The notes under the pieces were generated by a model. The model had not been told where the DNA came from. It was given only the letters and a program-made list of their open reading frames with translations, and made no database searches. Positions 23,905-32,962 of a stretch of DNA of 64,000 nt are shown here, one piece after another. Made by a program: the position numbers and the translations under genes. The number at the start of each line of letters is the position of its first letter. The stretch's first letter is position 1. This stretch comes from Leucobacter sp. Psy1 (GTDB lineage Bacteria > Actinomycetota > Actinomycetes > Actinomycetales > Microbacteriaceae). The stretch is from NCBI RefSeq assembly GCF_020096995.1, contig NZ_CP083692.1, positions 1,736,001 to 1,800,000 of the forward strand. Direction: 5' to 3'.

Positions 23905-25511
23905 GCAGCACCGCAACTACGAAACCCGCCGCGACCGGATCGAGCCGATTCACCTCGAAGGCCGCGACCTACATTGACGATCGCACCAAGGTCGGCGTTG
24001 CCGTCAAGGAGTTCGGCCGGAAGGTCTTCCCCGACCACTGGTCGTTCCTGCTCGGCGAGGTCGCGCTGTACAGCTTCGTCGTCATCCTCATCTCGGGTAC
24101 GTTCCTGACGCTGTTCTTCCAGGCGTCCATGGCCGAGGTCCACTACACCGGCCCCTACACGCCCATGAAGGGTGTCGAGATGTCCGTCGCGATGGCGTCG
24201 ACACTCGACATCTCGTTCTCGGTGCGCGGCGGTCTGCTCATGCGGCACGTGCACCACTGGGCAGCCCTGCTCTTCGTGGCGTCGATCGGCCTGCACATGC
24301 TCCGCATCTTCTTCACGGGTGCGTTCCGCAAGCCGCGCGAGCTCAACTGGGTCATCGGCTTCGTGCTGTTCGTCCTGGCCATGGCAGAGGGCTTCACGGG
24401 CTACTCGCTTCCCGATGACGTGCTCTCCGGCAACGGCCTGCGCATCATCGACGGCATCATCAAGGCGATCCCGGTCGTCGGCACCTACCTCTCCTACTTC
24501 TTCTTCGGAGGAGAGTTCCCCGGCACCGATATTGTCGGACGTCTGTACATGCTCCACATCATGGTGCTGCCGGCGCTGGTGATCCTCTTCATCGCCCTGC
24601 ACCTCGCCTTCGTGGTCATCCACAAGCACACCCAGTACCCCGGACCGGGTAAAACGGAGCAGAACGTCGTCGGTTTCCCCGTGCTGCCGGTGTACGCAGC
24701 GAAGGCCGGTGGCTTCTTCTTCATCGTCTTCGGTGTGATCCTGCTGATCGCCTCCTTCTTCGGTATCAACGCGATCTGGGATTACGGCCCCTACGACCCG
24801 TCCCCCGTGTCGGCAGGTACCCAGCCCGACTGGTACATCGGCTTCGCCGACGGCATGCTGCGACTGGTGCCGCCGGGTCTGGAGACCGAGTGGTTCGGCT
24901 ACACCTGGTCATGGAACATGCTCATTCCGCTCGCGCTGATCGGTCTCTTCCTCGTCCTCGTTGCGCTGTACCCGTTCATCGAGGCGTGGATCACCGGTGA
25001 CAAGCGAGAGCACCACATCCTCGATCGTCCGCGCAATGCGCCGACCCGTACCGCGATCGGTGCCGCAGGTGTGACGTTCTACGGTGTGATGTGGGCGGGC
25101 GCCAGCTCCGACCTCATGGCGACGCACTTCCAGCTCTCCATGGAGGGCGTGATCCACGCGCTGCAGTTCTGCCTCATCTTCGGGCCGTTCATCGCCTACT
25201 TCCTGACGAAGCGGATCTGCCTCGGTCTGCAGAAGAAGGACCGTTCGATCGCACTCCACGGCTACGAGTCCGGACGTATCGTCCGCCTCCCCGGTGGCGA
25301 GTACATCGAGGTTCACAAGCCCGTGAGTGAGTACGAGCGCTGGGAGCTGGTCAGCTACACCGACTACGCCCCCCTGATGCTCCGCCCGAACGACCAGGGC
25401 CGGATCCCGTTCTCGCAGCGTCTCCGCGCCGGCTTCAGCCGCTGGTTCTTCGAGGATCGCATCGTTCCCCCGAGCCAGGGCGAGATCGACAGCCAGGACG
25501 GGCACCACTAA
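23901..25511 (+). CDS. qcrB: Cytochrome bc1 complex cytochrome b subunit
   Basis: A 536-residue membrane protein with eight or more helices and the cytochrome b haem-ligand histidines on helices B and D (H-V-H-H-W; H-L-A-F-V-V-I-H-K-H). The quinol-site motif appears as P-D-W-Y rather than the usual P-E-W-Y. A cytoplasmic tail of about 100 residues is typical of actinobacterial QcrB, the target of imidazopyridine drugs such as telacebec in mycobacteria. It ends the operon with a strong terminator. Confidence 0.95.
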   Translation: MSSTATTKPAATGSSRFTSKAATYIDDRTKVGVAVKEFGRKVFPDHWSFLLGEVALYSFVVILISGTFLTLFFQASMAEVHYTGPYTPMKGVEMSVAMASTLDISFSVRGGLLMRHVHHWAALLFVASIGLHMLRIFFTGAFRKPRELNWVIGFVLFVLAMAEGFTGYSLPDDVLSGNGLRIIDGIIKAIPVVGTYLSYFFFGGEFPGTDIVGRLYMLHIMVLPALVILFIALHLAFVVIHKHTQYPGPGKTEQNVVGFPVLPVYAAKAGGFFFIVFGVILLIASFFGINAIWDYGPYDPSPVSAGTQPDWYIGFADGMLRLVPPGLETEWFGYTWSWNMLIPLALIGLFLVLVALYPFIEAWITGDKREHHILDRPRNAPTRTAIGAAGVTFYGVMWAGASSDLMATHFQLSMEGVIHALQFCLIFGPFIAYFLTKRICLGLQKKDRSIALHGYESGRIVRLPGGEYIEVHKPVSEYERWELVSYTDYAPLMLRPNDQGRIPFSQRLRAGFSRWFFEDRIVPPSQGEIDSQDGHH

Positions 25512-25521
25512 GAACCGTCTC

Positions 25522-25565
25522 CGAAGAGGGACGGGCAGCACCGACGTGCTGCCCGTCCCTCTTCG
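25522..25565 (+). terminator. Terminator of the ctaE-qcrCAB operon
   Basis: A perfect 20-bp stem pairs 25522-25541 with 25546-25565 around a CGAC loop. No T run follows. Confidence 0.9.
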
Positions 25566-25610
25566 CGTATCTGGATTCTCCGTGAACGAGCATCCAGTAA
25601 GGTCAACACG

Positions 25611-26147
25611 ATGCAGTGGAGCATCTAGCCGTTGAGCGTCTGGGGCGAAGCAGCCCAGACGTGGTGGAAGACGTTCCTCCCTCTCGGCTTCGCCCTCGTC
25701 GCCGAGTGCCTGCTCGTGTTCGCAGCGGGCATGCCGACCGACCACGGGCAACGCGCTTCACTCCTCCAGGTCTCGTCCATCGCTCCGGAGACTGCCGCTC
25801 GAGTCGGCGGTGGCGTCGATCTTCTGACCCGGATCGGGCTTGCCACTCTCCTGCTCGTCGCGTTCCTCGCCGGCTTCGCCGCCTGCATGGCTCTTACACC
25901 GTGCACCGCGGGACCTCTCCCGCCCTAGTCCGCGCCGCTGAGCAGGACGCGCCGCGCACCGCGGTACCCGCACTCGTTCCTCGGCTTCTTGGGCGGCACC
26001 GGATTCTACGCGAATGCGGGCGACATCTTCGCACCGTACCGGGGCGCCGCGATCGGCCTCACGCTCGCATCGGTGCTGCTTCTTGCCGGCGCTTTGGTCT
26101 GGAACGTCTTCCGCGGACCCCGAGATGCATCCCCGGGCAGGGGCTGA
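25611..26147 (+). pseudogene. Decayed membrane-protein gene with two in-frame TAG codons
   Basis: One frame runs from ATG 25611 to TGA 26147 (178 codons) but is broken by TAG at 25626-25628 and 25926-25928. The pieces read as membrane protein: a W-W-K-T-F-L-P-L-G-F-A-L-V-A-E start, helices near 25690-25730, 25840-25910 and 26050-26110, and a Gly/Phe-rich L-G-F-L-G-G-T-G-F stretch after the second stop. The middle piece alone (TTG 25632 to 25928) could be a 98-residue ORF. I do not recognise the family. It faces a short tetR, which may once have controlled it. Confidence 0.5.
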
Positions 26148-26201
26148 GGGTCGCCCTGATGGGGCCGGCGGGGATCAGTGAACTTCGTTGGGATGCTCAC
26201 A

Positions 26202-26633
26202 TCAGGCGTCGGTGGCGAGCAGTGACGCGGCGGCATCGTCGAGCAGTGCACTGAGCGTTTCACCCGAGTGCGCGATGAATCTCTGCAGCAGGGGCTCGAG
26301 GGACTCCTGCAACTGCGGATCCCGAGCGACCGCGATCGCTTGCATGAGGAGTCGATTGCGGCCCGTGTGCGGCTCGACAGTGCGACCGGTATTCCCGTCC
26401 CTGGAGTCTTCTGCGGGCACGGCGAAGGCGCGTGCGCAGCAGGAGAGGAAGAGGTCCCGTTTGGTGGCGAAGCTCGCGTAGAGGTGTGGCTGCGGCACGT
26501 CGGCACGAGCGGCGATGGCCGAGGTGCTCGCCCCGTGGTAGCCGAAGAGGCCGAACTCGATGAGTCCGGCCTCCAGGAGACGCTCCCGGTTCTCACCGGG
26601 TCTGCGTCGAGGACGACGCTGGGTCATGTTCAC
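26202..26633 (-). CDS. TetR-family regulator, short C-terminal domain
   Basis: A 143-residue protein with an intact TetR helix-turn-helix (I-A-A-R-A-D-V-P-Q-P-H-L-Y-A-S-F-A-T-K-R-D-L-F) near residues 15-62. The remaining 80 residues are about 50 short of the usual ligand domain, and the protein stops at L-A-T-D-A. The GTG start overlaps the GNAT gene stop by 4 bp; an ATG two codons on is an alternative. It may be a truncated regulator, decaying with the facing pseudogene. Confidence 0.7.
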   Translation of the reverse strand: MNMTQRRPRRRPGENRERLLEAGLIEFGLFGYHGASTSAIAARADVPQPHLYASFATKRDLFLSCCARAFAVPAEDSRDGNTGRTVEPHTGRNRLLMQAIAVARDPQLQESLEPLLQRFIAHSGETLSALLDDAAASLLATDA

Positions 26634-27073
26634 TCGAGATCGAGGACCTTACGGTAGTGCTCCCCCTGCACCTCGAAGCCGCGGTGGTTGAAGAACGATC
26701 CGATCCGCGAGGTCGAGGCTGAGAGCTGGCGGACTCCACGACCCATGCAGTAGTGCTCGTTCGCCTGGATGAGACGGTCGCCGACCCCGTGCCCGCGTGC
26801 CGACTCATCGACGACGATTTCCTGCAGGTGGGCGGTCAGGCCTGCTGCGTGCAGCAGGCGGGAGACGGTCATCAGCGAGTACCCGACGATCTTGCCGTCG
26901 ATCTCGGAGACGAACAGGACGTTCGTCTCCTGATCCCGCTTGCGCAGCACGTTGTCCAGAGCGATGTTGAACTCGTCCCGGCCGATCGGGTCGCGCCCGG
27001 TCTGGTACTGCAGGGCGAGCTCGAACAGCGACTGGGCGTCGTCGATGGCTCCGCGGCGAATCTTCACAGTCAT
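26630..27073 (-). CDS. GNAT-family N-acetyltransferase
   Basis: A 147-residue single GNAT domain. The acetyl-CoA loop appears as S-A-R-G-H-G-V-G-D-R-L-I (R/Q-x-x-G-x-G/A pattern) near residues 91-102, preceded by the beta-strand L-Q-E-I-V-V-D-E. The C-terminal F-F-N-H-R-G-F-E pattern fits small-molecule acetyltransferases. The substrate is unknown. It starts 12 bp after ctaF ends and overlaps the short tetR, so it may be read from the oxidase operon. Confidence 0.8.
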   Translation of the reverse strand: MTVKIRRGAIDDAQSLFELALQYQTGRDPIGRDEFNIALDNVLRKRDQETNVLFVSEIDGKIVGYSLMTVSRLLHAAGLTAHLQEIVVDESARGHGVGDRLIQANEHYCMGRGVRQLSASTSRIGSFFNHRGFEVQGEHYRKVLDLE

Positions 27074-27085
27074 GGTCTTCCCGTC

Positions 27086-27511
27086 TTATCGTGCGAAGTG
27101 GCCGCGGTAGTACTCGTACACCCAGCCCACGATCGAGACGAGCACCAGCGGGGCCATGAAGAAGCTGAGCCAGAAGAAGCCCCAGCTCATGGCGAGTCCG
27201 AGTACCACGACGGAGCAGGCGAAGGCCAGAACGAGGGGCCACCAGCTCCAGGGGCTGAACTCGCCCTGCTCGGGGTCACCGTCGTCGATATCGGCGTGCT
27301 CCATGTCTTCGACGAGCTGCCCGCCCTGCTTGCGCTTGGCGAGACCGAGGTAGAACGCGATGAACGCGGTCAGTGCACCCGACAGCAGGATCGGCGTGAA
27401 CACGGGCCACTGGAAGGCGTTGCCTTCCAGGTGGTTCCACACCGCGTAAATGCCGGCGACGAGCACCAGGTAAGCCGTCAGGATCCAGAAGATGACGATG
27501 TTGGACTTCAT
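27086..27511 (-). CDS. ctaF: Cytochrome c oxidase subunit IV, actinobacterial type
   Basis: A 141-residue protein with four membrane helices in two pairs and a short acidic loop between (about residues 62-85). The start M-K-S-N-I-V-I-F-W-I-L and the W-S-W-W-P-L block are those of CtaF of actinobacterial aa3 oxidases. It lies 21 bp downstream of ctaD in the ctaC-ctaD-ctaF unit. Confidence 0.92.
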   Translation of the reverse strand: MKSNIVIFWILTAYLVLVAGIYAVWNHLEGNAFQWPVFTPILLSGALTAFIAFYLGLAKRKQGGQLVEDMEHADIDDGDPEQGEFSPWSWWPLVLAFACSVVVLGLAMSWGFFWLSFFMAPLVLVSIVGWVYEYYRGHFAR

Positions 27512-27532
27512 ATCGGGTGTCTCCTCGAAACC

Positions 27533-29164
27533 TTAGTGCTGGGCCGTGACCGGTCGCGCCGGCTGCTCGATACCGCTGACCTCGGGGTGGTTGAGGTCGA
27601 ACGCGGGCGATTCGGTGCGAATGCGCGGGATCGAGGTGAAGTTGTGGCGCGGGGGCGGGCAGGACGTCGCCCACTCGAGCGAGCGGCCGAAGCCCCACGG
27701 GTCGTTGACCTCGACCTTGGGCGCACGACGGGCGGTGATGTACACGTTCAGGAGGAACGGGATCATCGACGCGCCCAGGATCATGGCACCGACGGTAGAC
27801 ACCTGGTTGCCCCAGGTGATGCCGTCCTCGGGCAGGTAGGTGTAGTACCGACGGGGCATCGCCATGACACCGAGCCAGTGCTGCACGAGGAAGGTGGTGT
27901 GGAAGCCGATGAACAGCACCCAGAAGTGGATCTTGCCGAGGCGCTCGTTGAGCATCTTTCCGGTCCACTTCGGCCACCAGAAGTAGAATCCGGCGAACAT
28001 CGCGAAGACCACGGTGCCGAAGACGACGTAGTGGAAGTGCGCGACGACGAAGTAGGTGTCGGAGAGGTGGAAGTCGAGCGCGGGCGATGCGAGGATCACG
28101 CCGGTGAGACCGCCGAAGACGAACGTCACGAGGAACCCGAGCGACCAGAGCATGGGCGTCTCGAAGGTGATCGAGCCCCGCCACATCGTGCCGATCCAGT
28201 TGAAGATCTTTACACCCGTCGGAACGGCGATGAGCATCGTCATCAGCGCGAAGAACGGCAGGAGCACCGAACCGGTGACGTACATGTGGTGCGCCCACAC
28301 CGTCATCGAGAGCGCGGCGATCGCGATCGTCGCGTAGATCAGCGTCTTGTACCCGAAGATCGGCTTGCGACTGAAGACCGGGAAGATCTCGGAGACGATG
28401 CCGAAGAACGGCAGCGCGATGATGTAGACCTCAGGGTGTCCGAAGAACCAGAACAGGTGCTGCCAGAGGATCGCTCCGCCCTCGCCCGTATAGATCTGGG
28501 CGTGGAAGATGCGGTCGGCGGCGAGTCCGAACATCGCGGCGGCGAGGACCGGGAATGCCAGGAGGATGAGGATCGAGGTCACCAGGGTGTTCCAGGTGAA
28601 GATCGACATGCGCCACATGGTCATACCGGGAGCGCGCATCGTGATGATGGTCGTGATGAAGTTCACGCCGCCCATGATCGTGCCGAAGCCGCTGATGCCG
28701 AGCCCCAGCACCCACAAGTTGCCACCCACGCCCGGTGAGAATGTCATGTCCGAGAGTGGAGCATAGGCGAACCAGCCGAACGACGCCGCACCCTGCGGGG
28801 TGAGGAAGCCGCCGACGGCGATCAACGAGCCGAAGGTGTAAAGCCAGAAGGCGAATGCGTTGAGTCGCGGGAACGCGACGTCGGGGGCACCGATCTGCAG
28901 TGGCATCATGACGTTGGCGAAGCCTGCGAAGAGCGGCGTCGCGAACATCAGCAGCATGATGGTGCCGTGCATGGTGAAGAGCTGGTTGTACTGCTCCTTG
29001 GTCGGGATGATCTCCAGACCAGGGGCGAACAGCTGCGCACGAATGAGCAGAGCCATGAGCCCGCCGATGAGGAACCACACCACCGAGCTGATCAGATACA
29101 TGTATCCGATCACCTTGTGGTCTGTGGAGGTGATCCACGAGACGACGACGTTACCTTTTTTCAT
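27533..29164 (-). CDS. ctaD: Cytochrome c oxidase subunit I
   Basis: A 543-residue, twelve-helix subunit carrying haem a and the haem a3-CuB centre. The CuB/Tyr motif W-F-F-G-H-P-E-V-Y, the H-H-M-Y-V-T-G motif and the H-F-H-Y-V haem ligand region are intact, along with K-channel residues around them. It reduces oxygen and pumps protons at the end of the bc1-aa3 chain. It follows ctaC by 18 bp. Confidence 0.97.
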   Translation of the reverse strand: MKKGNVVVSWITSTDHKVIGYMYLISSVVWFLIGGLMALLIRAQLFAPGLEIIPTKEQYNQLFTMHGTIMLLMFATPLFAGFANVMMPLQIGAPDVAFPRLNAFAFWLYTFGSLIAVGGFLTPQGAASFGWFAYAPLSDMTFSPGVGGNLWVLGLGISGFGTIMGGVNFITTIITMRAPGMTMWRMSIFTWNTLVTSILILLAFPVLAAAMFGLAADRIFHAQIYTGEGGAILWQHLFWFFGHPEVYIIALPFFGIVSEIFPVFSRKPIFGYKTLIYATIAIAALSMTVWAHHMYVTGSVLLPFFALMTMLIAVPTGVKIFNWIGTMWRGSITFETPMLWSLGFLVTFVFGGLTGVILASPALDFHLSDTYFVVAHFHYVVFGTVVFAMFAGFYFWWPKWTGKMLNERLGKIHFWVLFIGFHTTFLVQHWLGVMAMPRRYYTYLPEDGITWGNQVSTVGAMILGASMIPFLLNVYITARRAPKVEVNDPWGFGRSLEWATSCPPPRHNFTSIPRIRTESPAFDLNHPEVSGIEQPARPVTAQH

Positions 29165-29182
29165 GATTCAGCGTCTCTCTCG

Positions 29183-30052
29183 TTACTCGTTGTGTGCCTC
29201 GGCCTCGTCACCGAAGAAGCGATCCTGATTGGGGTTCAGGTCGGCAGGGGCCAGGCCCTGGTTCTCCGGGTTCGCACGAAGCTCGGCGATCTTCTGCTCG
29301 TACTCGTCCTGTTCGAGCACCTGCACCTCGAAAAGCATCATCGAGTGGTACTCGCCGCAGAGTTCGGCGCACTTGCCGGTGAAGGTGCCGGTCTTCTCCG
29401 GGGTAAACGTCATGTAGTTGGTCTGACCGGGGATCATGTCCTTCTTGTAGAGGAACTCGACGACCCAGAACGAGTGAATCACGTCACGCGTCTCGAGGCG
29501 GATCTCCGTGGTCTGATCGACCGGAAGGTACAGGACCGGCATGGTCTCTTCCTTGGGCGAGCCCTCGCTGTCGGTCTCGACCTGGACTCCCGAGAAGTGG
29601 ACGTCCTCATTCACGTAGTTGAAGTCCCACGCCCAGCGCTTGCCGTAGACCTCGACGATATTGTCGGGGTTCTCCTCGCGCGTCTCGATCTTCGTCTGCT
29701 CCTGCGCGGTGAACGCGAAGAACCCGAGCACCAGGATGACGGGGACGACGGTGAAGAACACTTCGATCGGCATGTTGTAGCGCATCTGCACCGGCAGGCC
29801 CGTCTGGCCCTTCCGGCGACGGTACGCGACCGTGGCCCAGATGATCAGGCCCCACGTGATGACGCCGACGGCGAGCAGCACGATCCACGACGTCACCCAC
29901 AGACCGGTGATGCCGTCAGTGTGGTTGGTGGCTCCCTCGGAACCCTCCGGCAAGAAGCCGCGCTGCTGCTCGGGGGTGCAGCCGGCGAGGGCGAGCGCAG
30001 CCGCCAATGCTACCGGGGCCGCAACCCATTTCATTCGACGATTGGAACGCAC
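29183..30052 (-). CDS. ctaC: Cytochrome c oxidase subunit II (lipoprotein)
   Basis: About 289 residues. A lipoprotein signal peptide ends in L-A-G-C (Cys near residue 25), two membrane helices follow near 50-72 and 90-115, and the periplasmic cupredoxin domain has the CuA site C-A-E-L-C-G-E-Y-H-S-M-M. I prefer GTG 30052 (GAAAGG 5-6 nt upstream); an in-frame GTG at 30082 would add ten residues. Promoter TTCTGG/TAAGCT lies about 60-90 bp upstream. Confidence 0.95.
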   Translation of the reverse strand: MRSNRRMKWVAAPVALAAALALAGCTPEQQRGFLPEGSEGATNHTDGITGLWVTSWIVLLAVGVITWGLIIWATVAYRRRKGQTGLPVQMRYNMPIEVFFTVVPVILVLGFFAFTAQEQTKIETREENPDNIVEVYGKRWAWDFNYVNEDVHFSGVQVETDSEGSPKEETMPVLYLPVDQTTEIRLETRDVIHSFWVVEFLYKKDMIPGQTNYMTFTPEKTGTFTGKCAELCGEYHSMMLFEVQVLEQDEYEQKIAELRANPENQGLAPADLNPNQDRFFGDEAEAHNE

Positions 30053-30114
30053 CGCATACCTTTCGAAACGTTTCTCGCCCACACGCAGGCAGGCAAAGCT
30101 GATGACTCCCTGAC

Positions 30115-30144
30115 AGCTTAGCGTGATTGGCAGGCCCGCCAGAA
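30115..30144 (-). promoter_or_regulatory. Promoter of the ctaC-ctaD-ctaF operon
   Basis: On the minus strand TTCTGG (30139-30144), 18 bp, TAAGCT (30115-30120). The -35 lies inside one arm of the inverted repeat 30135-30177, so the upstream gene's terminator and this promoter share DNA. Confidence 0.5.
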
Positions 30145-30177
30145 CTCAGCACCGGGCGTGGTGAAAATTCTGGCGGG
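30135..30177 (-). terminator. Inverted repeat/terminator after erpA
   Basis: Ten-base arms 30135-30144 and 30168-30177 pair perfectly, with an inner CACC/GGTG pairing in the loop. It sits 9 nt after the erpA stop codon and overlaps the ctaC -35. Confidence 0.65.
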
Positions 30178-30185
30178 ATCGCGGA

Positions 30186-30554
30186 TCAGCTGAAGCTGTC
30201 GCCGCAGGCGCAGCTGCCCTGGGCGTTGGGATTGTCGATGGTGAAGCCCTGCTTCTGAATGGTGTCCTCGAAGTCGATCTGGGCACCGCTCAGGTAGGGA
30301 ATGCTCATCTGGTCGACGACGACGCCGACGCCGTCGAAATCGACGACTGCGTCGTTCTCGAGGAACCGCTCGTCGAAGAAGAGCTGGTAGATCAGGCCGG
30401 AGCAGCCTCCGGGCTGCACGGCGATGCGGAGGCGCAGGTCGTCTCGCCCCTCCTGGGCCAGCAGGCTCTTCACCTTCTGCTGGGCAGCGTCGGACAGGCC
30501 GACCTGATGTGCCGGCGCCGTATCGGTCGTCGGTGTGATGGTTTCGGTGCTCAT
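30186..30554 (-). CDS. erpA: Iron-sulfur cluster insertion protein (A-type carrier, ErpA/HesB)
   Basis: A 122-residue A-type Fe-S carrier with the three conserved cysteines: one in G-G-C-S-G and two in the C-terminal S-C-A-C-G. It delivers clusters to target proteins. ATG 30554 has GAGGAG six bases upstream; an in-frame ATG at 30572 lacks it. A gene of this type lies near ctaC in mycobacteria too, and Fe-S supply is relevant to the nearby Rieske subunit. The promoter candidate is TAGACT at 30591-30596. Confidence 0.92.
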   Translation of the reverse strand: MSTETITPTTDTAPAHQVGLSDAAQQKVKSLLAQEGRDDLRLRIAVQPGGCSGLIYQLFFDERFLENDAVVDFDGVGVVVDQMSIPYLSGAQIDFEDTIQKQGFTIDNPNAQGSCACGDSFS

Positions 30555-30590
30555 TACACGCTCCTCTGTCATCGTGGAACCGTCCGCTCC

Positions 30591-30596
30591 AGTCTA
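30591..30596 (-). promoter_or_regulatory. Candidate -10 (TAGACT) for erpA
   Basis: TAGACTGG on the minus strand, 36 nt before the erpA ATG, leaving room for GAGGAG. Confidence 0.5.
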
Positions 30597-30671
30597 CCTT
30601 CCGCGCGGCCTTCCGAGCTCACCTCGGAGCGCCGGTTTCTTCGGGCGCAGACGTGGCGCACGCGCGCACGG

Positions 30672-30677
30672 TATTCT
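30672..30677 (+). promoter_or_regulatory. Candidate -10 (TATTCT) for the DUF3043 gene
   Basis: TATTCTGG, a variant of the TAnnCTGG element, 47 nt before GTG 30725; GAGAGAGG at 30710-30717 would be the ribosome-binding site. Confidence 0.4.
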
Positions 30678-30724
30678 GGTCCGGTATGCACGCGGAACGA
30701 TCCGCGTCGAGAGAGAGGAAATGC

Positions 30725-31309
30725 GTGGCGAAGAAGGACTCTGCCGGTGGCGCACCCGCGGACGGACAGCCCGAAGCCGACCGGCAGGCCCAGCTCGGCA
30801 AGGGCCGCGCGACCCCGAGCCGTAAGCAGTCCCAGGCGGCACGGGCGCAGCCGCTCGTCGGGGGCCGAGACAAGGCCGCGATCAAGGCGCAGCGTCAGCA
30901 GCAGGCCTCCGCGCGCGAACGGGCCCGCGTCGGCATGATGCAGGGCGACGAGCGCTACCTCACGGTTCGCGATCGCGGCCCGCAGCGTCGCTACGTCCGG
31001 GACTATGTCGATGCGCGGTGGAGCGTGGGCGAGCTGCTCATCCCAGCCATGCTGCTGGTGCTCCTCATGACGTTCATTCCCGGGCCGATCCAGGTGTACA
31101 GCATCTTCATCATCTGGGGCTTCCTGGGTCTCGCGATTCTCGACGCGGTGCTCCTCGGCGTGCGCCTGAAGGGGAAGCTCGCGGCGAAGTTCGGCGGTGA
31201 GGAGAAGGTGCAGCGCGGCTTCCGCTGGTACGCGGCGATGCGCGCCTTCCAGTTCCGGCCGCTGCGCATGCCGAAGCCGCAGGTCAAGCGGGGCAAGTTC
31301 CCCGAGTAG
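30725..31309 (+). CDS. DUF3043-domain membrane protein
   Basis: A 194-residue protein. A basic, disordered N-terminal half (many K, R, Q) ends with the DUF3043 block Y-L-T-V-R-D-R-G-P-Q-R-R-Y-V-R-D-Y-V-D-A-R. Two membrane helices follow (about 105-125 and 130-150) and a basic C-terminus ends G-K-F-P-E. The family is widespread in actinobacteria and of unknown function. GTG 30725 is chosen for GAGAGAGG and because it precedes the conserved basic region. Confidence 0.85.
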   Translation: MAKKDSAGGAPADGQPEADRQAQLGKGRATPSRKQSQAARAQPLVGGRDKAAIKAQRQQQASARERARVGMMQGDERYLTVRDRGPQRRYVRDYVDARWSVGELLIPAMLLVLLMTFIPGPIQVYSIFIIWGFLGLAILDAVLLGVRLKGKLAAKFGGEEKVQRGFRWYAAMRAFQFRPLRMPKPQVKRGKFPE

Positions 31310-31327
31310 GCCGAGCCGGCACTACTC

Positions 31328-31372
31328 CAGCGGCGGGTGCGCGATCCTTCGGGATGCGCGCACCCGCCGCTG
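31328..31372. terminator. Terminator between DUF3043 and pyrD
   Basis: A 16-bp stem pairs 31328-31343 with 31357-31372; the loop carries a further ATCC-TTCG-GGAT hairpin with a stable tetraloop. It lies between convergent genes, so it may serve both. Confidence 0.9.
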
Positions 31373-31418
31373 TCTGTAGTCGCGACGCCAGCGGCCAGCA
31401 GGACCCAGTGGGGATGCG

Positions 31419-32462
31419 CTATGCCGCGTTGCCGCGCCAGCCGGAACGCACAAGACCCGCGTTGACGGCGCGCGCCCAGAGTGGTCCCTCGTAGACGAAG
31501 GCCGTGTATCCCTGAACGAGTGTCGCCCCGGCGTCGAGACGTTCGCGCACGTCGGCGGAGCTCGTCACGCCCCCGACTGAGATGACACACCAGTCGGCAG
31601 GTGCGACGGCTCTGATCTGCCTGAGCACCTCGAGCGAACGTTCGCGCAGCGGAGCACCCGAGAGACCCCCGGCGCCGATCGCCTCGATCGCGTCGGCGGA
31701 GATGGAGAGTCCATCGCGGGAGACGGTGGTGTTCGTCGCGATGATGCCGTCGAGCCCCAGGCGGAGCGCCAGCTCGACGATTCCCTTCAGCTGCTCATCG
31801 TCCATGTCGGGGGCGATCTTCACGAGTAACGGAGTGTCACCCGCCGCCTCCTTGACGGCGGCGAGCAGCGGCTCGAGCATGGACAGCTCCTGCAGCCCTC
31901 GGAGGCCCGGAGTGTTCGGAGAACTCACGTTGACCGCGAGGTAATCGGAAACGGGGGCGAGACGCTGCGCACTCCACACGTAGTCCTGCACCGCGTCCTC
32001 GACCTCGGTGATGCGGCTCTTGCCGATGTTCACGCCGATGATGGGACGTCGACGCGCCAGTCTGGCTCGCTCGATGCGCGGCAGCGCAGCTGCGGATCCG
32101 CCGTTGTTGAACCCCATGCGATTGACCACGGCACGATCAGGAACGACGCGGAACATCCGCGGTTTCGGATTGCCGGGTTGGGCGTGTCGTGTGAGGGTGC
32201 CGACTTCGATGTGCCCGAATCCGAGCGCCCCGAGACCGGCGATCCCCTCGGCGTTCTTGTCGAACCCGGCGGCGATGCCGAACGGACTCGGGAACTCGAG
32301 TCCGAGCGTGCGGACCCGCAACTGGGGTGCCGGCGCGGTCCAGCGACGCAGCACCGACCCGGCGAACGGGGCCGCGCGGATCACCCGAAACGCCGCGTGG
32401 TGGATCCACTCGGGATCCAGATGACGAAAGACGGAGTTGAAGACCAGCGGATAGATGCGCAC
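31419..32462 (-). CDS. pyrD: Dihydroorotate dehydrogenase (quinone), class 2
   Basis: A 347-residue FMN enzyme of pyrimidine synthesis, membrane-associated by its N-terminal helices (Y-P-L-V-F-N-S-V-F-R-H-L-D-P-E-W) and passing electrons to menaquinone. FMN/substrate motifs G-F-D-K-N-A-E-G, M-G-F-N-N-G-G, N-V-S-S-P-N-T-P-G-L-R and the catalytic Ser in that last motif are visible. GTG 32462 has GGGGGAG 5 nt upstream; GTG 32468 overlapping the nrdR stop is an alternative. Confidence 0.95.
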   Translation of the reverse strand: MRIYPLVFNSVFRHLDPEWIHHAAFRVIRAAPFAGSVLRRWTAPAPQLRVRTLGLEFPSPFGIAAGFDKNAEGIAGLGALGFGHIEVGTLTRHAQPGNPKPRMFRVVPDRAVVNRMGFNNGGSAAALPRIERARLARRRPIIGVNIGKSRITEVEDAVQDYVWSAQRLAPVSDYLAVNVSSPNTPGLRGLQELSMLEPLLAAVKEAAGDTPLLVKIAPDMDDEQLKGIVELALRLGLDGIIATNTTVSRDGLSISADAIEAIGAGGLSGAPLRERSLEVLRQIRAVAPADWCVISVGGVTSSADVRERLDAGATLVQGYTAFVYEGPLWARAVNAGLVRSGWRGNAA

Positions 32463-32464
32463 GA

Positions 32465-32962
32465 TCACTCCCCCGGTCCGCCGGCATTCACCGGCTCTGT
32501 CTCGAGAGACGCAGCACCCGGATGCGTTCGCAGCTCGGCAATTGCGCACTCGAAGTCGGCGAGACTCTCAAACGCCTGGTAGACGCTCGCGAATCTCAGG
32601 TAGGCGATCTCGTCAAGGTCGCGCAGGTGGGGCAGGATCGCGAGCCCGATGTCGTTCGCATCGAGCTGGGCCACGCCAGTCGCGCGCACGGACTCCTCCA
32701 CTTGCTGCGCCAGGAGCGCGAGGTCTGCATCCGTGACCGGGCGGCCCTGACAGGCCTTGCGCACCCCAGACATCACCTTCTCGCGGCTGAACGGCTCAAC
32801 GACTCCCGAGCGCTTGATCACGGTCAGGCTCGCGGTCTCCGTCGTGCTGAAGCGGCGACCGCACTCCGGGCACTGCCGTCGCCGGCGAATGGCGAGGCCG
32901 TCGTCGGAGGTCCGCGAATCGATCACGCGGGAGTCGGGGTGCCGGCAGAAGGGGCAGTGCAT
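32465..32962 (-). CDS. nrdR: Transcriptional repressor NrdR
   Basis: A 165-residue regulator of ribonucleotide reductase genes. The zinc ribbon uses Cys3, Cys6, Cys31 and Cys34; the ATP-cone follows at about 49-139 ([15 protein letters not shown]). The ATG overlaps the hisD stop by one base (TGATG). The C-terminal tail of about 25 residues is less conserved. Neighbouring pyrD ties it loosely to nucleotide metabolism. Confidence 0.95.
   Translation of the reverse strand: MHCPFCRHPDSRVIDSRTSDDGLAIRRRRQCPECGRRFSTTETASLTVIKRSGVVEPFSREKVMSGVRKACQGRPVTDADLALLAQQVEESVRATGVAQLDANDIGLAILPHLRDLDEIAYLRFASVYQAFESLADFECAIAELRTHPGAASLETEPVNAGGPGE

Noticed and set aside
26753-28738. A 661-codon open frame on the plus strand opposite ctaD and ctaF
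   Set aside because: It is antisense to strongly conserved oxidase genes and its product is low-complexity and rich in D, E, H and R, as expected of a mirror frame in GC-rich DNA.
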